Source of the DNA: Megamonas hypermegale_A
Lineage (GTDB): Bacteria > Bacillota > Negativicutes > Selenomonadales > Selenomonadaceae
Strand: one strand, 5' to 3'
Assembly: GCF_030371585.1 (NCBI RefSeq)
Contig: NZ_JAUDCE010000079.1
Length of the DNA: 5,332 bases
The notes below the pieces were generated by a model. That model saw only the letters and a program-made list of their open reading frames with translations, was not told where the DNA came from and did not search any database. Position numbers and translations under genes: made by a program. Shown in pieces: positions 4,001-5,332 of the stretch (the stretch's first letter is position 1; every line of letters begins with the position of its first letter).

Positions 4001-5332
4001 CTGTGGTTATGGGTACATTAAACAGTATAGAGTCAAATACAAGTAAAGATAATGCAATAAGTATTGCAACAAATATTGTATTTTCAGGTAATGATGATTC
4101 AGTAAGTGCAAAAATATCTGGTGTAGCCAATAATGTTGTAGGTATGGCTAATAAAACAAATAATACTAATGGCTCATTGATATTTGGTACAGGCAATGAA
4201 ATCACTAATTCTTTAGACGATATACCACTTCCAGATAGCGTTATAGAAAGTATTAAGAATGAAATATTAAGTAACCATGGTGGTACTATTACTCAAGAAA
4301 ATGCATCAGAAATAGCAGAAGAATTTAGAAAAGCCGTTGCAGATCGTAAAAATCAAAATGGTGGTGCTGTATTAGCTATCGGTGGCGGCAATAAAGCTGA
4401 TTATGCTTTAAATTCTCAACTTATTGGTGTACAGAATCAGATAACAGGTACAAAAGACGCTGCATCTCAGTATAATATGGTTAATGGATATCAAAATACT
4501 GTTGAAAATGGTTCAAATGACACGGTTATTGGTGTTAAAAACACTGTTACTAATGGTGATAGTAATGTAGTTTTAGGTGATAATCATACTGTTCAAAATG
4601 CTAATAATAATGTTATTCTTGGTTCTTCAGATAAAGAAACAACACATACAGTTTCTGATACAGTAGTTATTGGTCATAATGCACAGGCAAATAGCAATAA
4701 TGATGTGGCAATTGGTAGTGGTTCTGTAGCTAACGGAGCTGTAAAAACAGCAGGATATGCAGGAGCAAATCCTATTGGTACTGTAAGTGTAGGTAGTGAA
4801 GGCAATGAAAGAACTATTACTAATGTTGCAGCTGGAAGAATATCTGATACATCTACAGATGCAGTAAACGGCAGTCAGCTTTATACAGTACAGCAGGAAG
4901 CCGGAAGACATACCGAAATAACGGTTAACGGTGGAGTAGCTGCACCAGATGACGGCACATATACGCATGACGAACAAGGTCATTTAGATGGCAATTTGTT
5001 ATTAAAACAAAGTGAAGGTACAAATGGTCAAACGGTATATGATTTAAAACTAAATCCAGATATTACGTTACAGAGTGAAGATGACAAACTTGAAACACAG
5101 GATAATAGAGTTGAATTAAGCGGTTCAAATGGTACTATCATGGCAACGACTGATTTCAATGACATGAGCGCAACAACAACAATCAACGGTGGTAACGTTT
5201 ATGTAGGAAATAGTGTATCCGTTGGTGATAAAGTTGTTATGACCAATGAAGATATCACCGGATTGTCCAATACTAATTGGGATGGAACAACGGATAATGT
5301 AAGCAGAGCTGCAACAGAAGGTCAGTTAAAAG
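847..5332 (+). CDS. Trimeric autotransporter adhesin (YadA-like, type Vc), 3' end beyond window
   Basis: The frame is open from ATG 847 to the last base, giving 1495 complete residues and no stop. Start choice: a strong SD (AAGGAGGG, 829-836) lies about 10 nt upstream, and the protein begins with MNKIYKVIWSK, the usual ESPR start. Domains in order: signal peptide 1-66; unrecognised Tyr-rich region 67 to about 458; GDGL beta repeats about 459-558; stalk with connector 688-718 and WD/AATEGQL module 842-868; beta-roll head 916-1298; neck 1319-1354; further stalk to 1495. Family knowledge: such proteins trimerise, cross the outer membrane through a C-terminal 12-stranded YadA anchor, and bind host or partner-cell surfaces. 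That anchor is not in the window. The only cysteine is C47, in the signal peptide, as expected for an exported fibre. The ligand cannot be read from the sequence. The family call is firm; the organism (a Negativicutes-like diderm Firmicute) is inferred. Confidence 0.96.
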   Translation, partial: MNKIYKVIWSKVKNQYVVVSELAHSNGKQSRTSRNSIRSRIAALVVCGAIAAFGVFSALPTSSAFAEDVAKANEYQYVAIKATDDSDTKVYKDPSSEKTYNYHSEFINGERYWVRDGYTIEQIEGKRFPEAQKTAQIQAIKSPNASTEGLLQSNRVVLSTPGQSTVLGDTLQKVDVGVYMGATNEGGTITPSSWNYYIQKNDGSYIDAGGANFDTYFVEAEKQADGTYQVNGKTVSSENLYVINDRIYTGTNDKGEAQYKLEETDNNLKLGAFVVDGQIYTKNVFGKYNEVLMSAQQGNTYYSYWAADTYDADAPMQLTQGQYKNIVDTMWGNDTYLASSDVSKIELKEVSEENKKGGTISLLQHGDYNSETNSYENNKTLPGAITVTSEGGTGGKDVAIRFSNEDNLDGFTVDAGSKVVGKITESGVQQEADADDVNKTLTGLKINGVDYALSQGKTYSPGQGIAISEDTNKISVDKGDGLEFTSSTDGEKLKVNANEDKGITVDGSGVAVNAGDGLAFETQEGEDKGKLKVNVGDGLSIADGKVVNNLEISGAVTNDHKDGGNWTITDNKGTPEDTDDVTFKNTTLSSSVTSGNEVNNGKEDDKKVVYGKDYTISDTDGNTATIEDVASADKLKDVDTRLITTEGKVETINGTLAGAVMYDKVGNSYDKSLVTLGGTTYDKDDEDTGTRLTNVAYADVNGENTGSDAVNVDLLKDYVDENGGGSWNLTTSQDDNETTVGKGNTVDLAGATKGEGSAAHQNIHVTQETQYDDEGNVTGTNVKFDLDDKLVLGDNDQITIDGSDGKATIKLGNSTSGTATIGGIDIATTTTDGKTSSTIDGLTNNTWDNNNTNQYDDSKKAATEGQLYDALTGLSKEADVAVVHADKDGKKDANSNNLKDTKATIVNEAGSDERSSSIALGNGAKVSVQNGYKSQGILFGNETYTGGIAIGQEATALNGTVNIGVKDYKGQMGDVTISSNSSSGAGSNEAYNTYPASGTGETSVGSNSYISGMLSTNTGSYNIVSTKYMNTDPERILGRDVSSLYALQNTGAVVMGTLNSIESNTSKDNAISIATNIVFSGNDDSVSAKISGVANNVVGMANKTNNTNGSLIFGTGNEITNSLDDIPLPDSVIESIKNEILSNHGGTITQENASEIAEEFRKAVADRKNQNGGAVLAIGGGNKADYALNSQLIGVQNQITGTKDAASQYNMVNGYQNTVENGSNDTVIGVKNTVTNGDSNVVLGDNHTVQNANNNVILGSSDKETTHTVSDTVVIGHNAQANSNNDVAIGSGSVANGAVKTAGYAGANPIGTVSVGSEGNERTITNVAAGRISDTSTDAVNGSQLYTVQQEAGRHTEITVNGGVAAPDDGTYTHDEQGHLDGNLLLKQSEGTNGQTVYDLKLNPDITLQSEDDKLETQDNRVELSGSNGTIMATTDFNDMSATTTINGGNVYVGNSVSVGDKVVMTNEDITGLSNTNWDGTTDNVSRAATEGQLK
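1045..2220 (+). other. Unrecognised N-terminal (distal tip) region of the adhesin, residues 67-458
   Basis: About 390 residues between the signal peptide and the first stalk-like repeats match no adhesin module I know. The region is rich in Tyr, Trp, Asn and Asp, with aromatic clusters such as YNYH (100-103), RYWVRDGY (111-118), WNYYI (194-198) and TYYSYW (300-305). Short beta-strand-like stretches alternate with Gly/Asn turns, for instance around GTYQVNGKTV, NLYVINDRIY and FVVDGQIY, which suggests repeated two- or three-strand hairpins. Its last part (about 339-458) is poorer in aromatics and grades into stalk-like sequence with GAITVTSEGG and FTVDAGSKV. As the first part exported it would sit at the far end of the fibre, so it is the best candidate for ligand binding. 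That role is inference from position and composition. Confidence 0.6.
2221..2520 (+). repeat. GDGL beta-repeats of the stalk, residues 459-558
   Basis: GDGL occurs three times (479-482, 515-518, 536-539). The first two copies are followed by a strand, a turn and KLKVN: GDGLEF...EKLKVN, then GDGLAF...GKLKVN. The third continues as GDGLSIADGKVVN. A related unit, GQGIAISEDTNKISVD, stands just before, and GITVDGSGVAVN lies between the first two. These short glycine-anchored units of about 16-36 residues are common in trimeric autotransporter stalks and in phage tail fibres, where three chains form an interleaved beta structure. Here they mark the change from the unknown tip to a fibrous stalk. 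Confidence 0.75.
2908..3000 (+). other. YadA-stalk/HIM-like connector, residues 688-718
   Basis: TGTRLTNVAYAD followed by GSDAVNVDLLKDYV matches the family pattern (x)LTNVAxG...(S/T)DAVNxxQLK, a connector that turns beta structure into a coiled coil. It deviates from consensus: YAD replaces AAG, and DLLKDYV replaces GSQLY. A short predicted coiled coil (about 630-657, with L635, V638 and L642 spaced for heptads) lies just before it. A beta-rich stalk follows, starting GGGSWNLTT and containing TVGKGNTVDLAG. Confidence 0.8.
3370..3450 (+). repeat. First WD/AATEGQL stalk module, residues 842-868
   Basis: The unit starts with LTNNTWD, passes through an Asn-rich loop (NNNTNQYDDS) and ends with KKAATEGQLYDAL. 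It closes a beta domain that includes TIDGSDGKATIKLG and ATIGGIDIATT. A second copy with the same layout ends the window (residues 1473-1495). In this family the unit is a beta-to-coiled-coil transition, with AATEGQL entering a helix. Here the helix is short and leads directly to the head region. Confidence 0.75.
3592..4194 (+). other. YadA-like head, first part (beta-roll repeats), residues 916-1116
   Basis: Head-type repeats with the pattern hydrophobic-x-hydrophobic-Gly recur: SSIALG (G921), GILFG (G940), IAIG (G951), VNIG (G964), TSVG (G1005), VVMG (G1056) and LIFG (G1114). In YadA such units of about 14 residues stack into a left-handed parallel beta-roll that trimerises. Spacing is regular at the start and then irregular: a Ser/Gly-rich loop (about 978-990, SSNSSSGAGSN) and a Tyr-containing stretch (about 1020-1050) break the register. 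From 1056 to 1116 the units become Asn/Val/Ile-rich (NSIESN, TNIVFSG, VANNVVG, GTGNEITNS), typical of long low-consensus heads. Confidence 0.8.
4213..4362 (+). other. Charged, probably helical insert within the head, residues 1123-1172
   Basis: This segment has no beta-roll pattern. It begins with LDDIPLPDSVIESIKNEIL and contains ENASEIAEEFRKAVADRKN, two amphipathic stretches rich in Glu and Lys that read as alpha-helices separated by a Gly/Thr turn (HGGTITQ). It interrupts the head between GTGNEITNS and GGAVLAIGGG. I infer an insert or protruding arm on the beta-roll. My recollection is that related Negativicutes heads carry a variable insert at the same place, before a GGAV.AIGG sequence, but I cannot verify that here. 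Confidence 0.6.
4360..4740 (+). other. YadA-like head, second part, residues 1172-1298
   Basis: This is the most regular repeat block of the protein. Repeat-end glycines fall at 1194, 1214, 1229, 1244, 1259, 1276 and 1290, so spacings are 20, 15, 15, 15, 17 and 14 residues. Typical units are SQLIG, YNMVNG, DTVIG, SNVVLG, NNVILG, DTVVIG and DVAIG. The last unit, AIGSGSVANGA, has the classical YadA-head form. The block leads into PIGTVSVGSEGNER and the neck, the normal head-to-neck order of the family. Confidence 0.88.
4801..4908 (+). other. Neck/YadA-stalk motif, residues 1319-1354
   Basis: ERTITNVAAG (1321-1330) and then STDAVNGSQLYTVQQEAG (1336-1353) match the neck consensus of YadA and Hia almost exactly. 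The neck joins the wide beta-roll head to the narrower stalk and locks the three chains. In many members a long coiled coil follows. Here QLYTVQQEAG is short and is soon followed by beta-type stalk (EITVNGG, then GNLLLKQSEG and VYDLKLNPDITLQ), so this protein repeats a beta stalk below its head. Confidence 0.93.
5260..5332 (+). repeat. Second WD/AATEGQL stalk module, residues 1472-1495, cut by window end
   Basis: GLSNTNWDGTT then SRAATEGQLK repeats the plan of residues 842-868. The preceding strands (NGGNVYVGNSVSVGDKVVMTNEDIT) form the beta part of the same module. At the DNA level the two copies share the core GCAACAGAAGGTCA. The window stops one base into the codon after Lys1495, so the number of further copies and the membrane anchor cannot be seen. 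Confidence 0.8.

Noticed and set aside
3870..4205. Antisense open frame of 111 codons with hydrophobic, membrane-like sequence
   Set aside because: It lies entirely opposite the head-repeat coding sequence. Val/Ile/Asn-rich repeats on the + strand read as hydrophobic residues on the other strand. No SD or independent support.
4627..4983. Antisense open frame of 118 codons, Cys/Ser/Tyr-rich
   Set aside because: It is opposite the end of the head and the neck. The odd composition is what the reverse complement of this repeat sequence gives.

Overview
The window holds the 5' part of one very long gene on the + strand and about 850 bases of AT-rich, gene-free DNA in front of it. The gene starts at 847 and is still open at the last base (1495 complete codons and one extra base). 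It encodes a type Vc secretion protein, a trimeric autotransporter adhesin (YadA/Hia/UspA-like). The evidence is an ESPR-type extended signal peptide, stalk repeats, YadA-head beta-roll repeats, and a textbook neck sequence with ITNVAAG and STDAVNGSQL. The C-terminal stalk and the outer-membrane anchor lie beyond the window.

Organism (inference). The base composition is low in GC, about one third by eye. The signal peptide, the 'TWD...AATEGQL' stalk modules and the 'NVVLGDN'-type head repeats resemble adhesins of diderm Firmicutes (Negativicutes), for example Megamonas, Veillonella or Selenomonas relatives. No species can be named from this window.

Layout. Bases 1-200 are a block of nested perfect or near-perfect inverted repeats, probably an intergenic palindromic element. 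At 291-349 phased A-tracts precede a good sigma-70-like promoter with an extended -10. From about 355 to 846 a leader of roughly 490 nt carries no convincing gene. It does contain short open frames, several inverted repeats and a strong Shine-Dalgarno sequence (828-836). From 847 on, the order is signal peptide (residues 1-66), an N-terminal region of about 390 residues that I do not recognise, GDGL beta repeats (about 459-558), a stalk with a first TNVA...SDAVN connector (688-718) and a first WD/AATEGQL module (842-868), a two-part head (916-1298) split by a predicted helical insert, the neck (1319-1354), and more stalk ending in a second WD/AATEGQL module at the window edge.

The most interesting non-obvious signal is in the leader. 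The Shine-Dalgarno sequence and AUG of the adhesin can be folded into a 16-bp imperfect stem (780-851). One arm of that stem is the sequence TGATACTC, which also occurs at 546-553, and its complement GAGTATCA lies between the two copies at 626-633. This is the 1:2, 2:3, 3:4 arrangement of an attenuator-like RNA switch. It suggests the adhesin may be controlled at translation initiation, but this rests on pairing by eye only.
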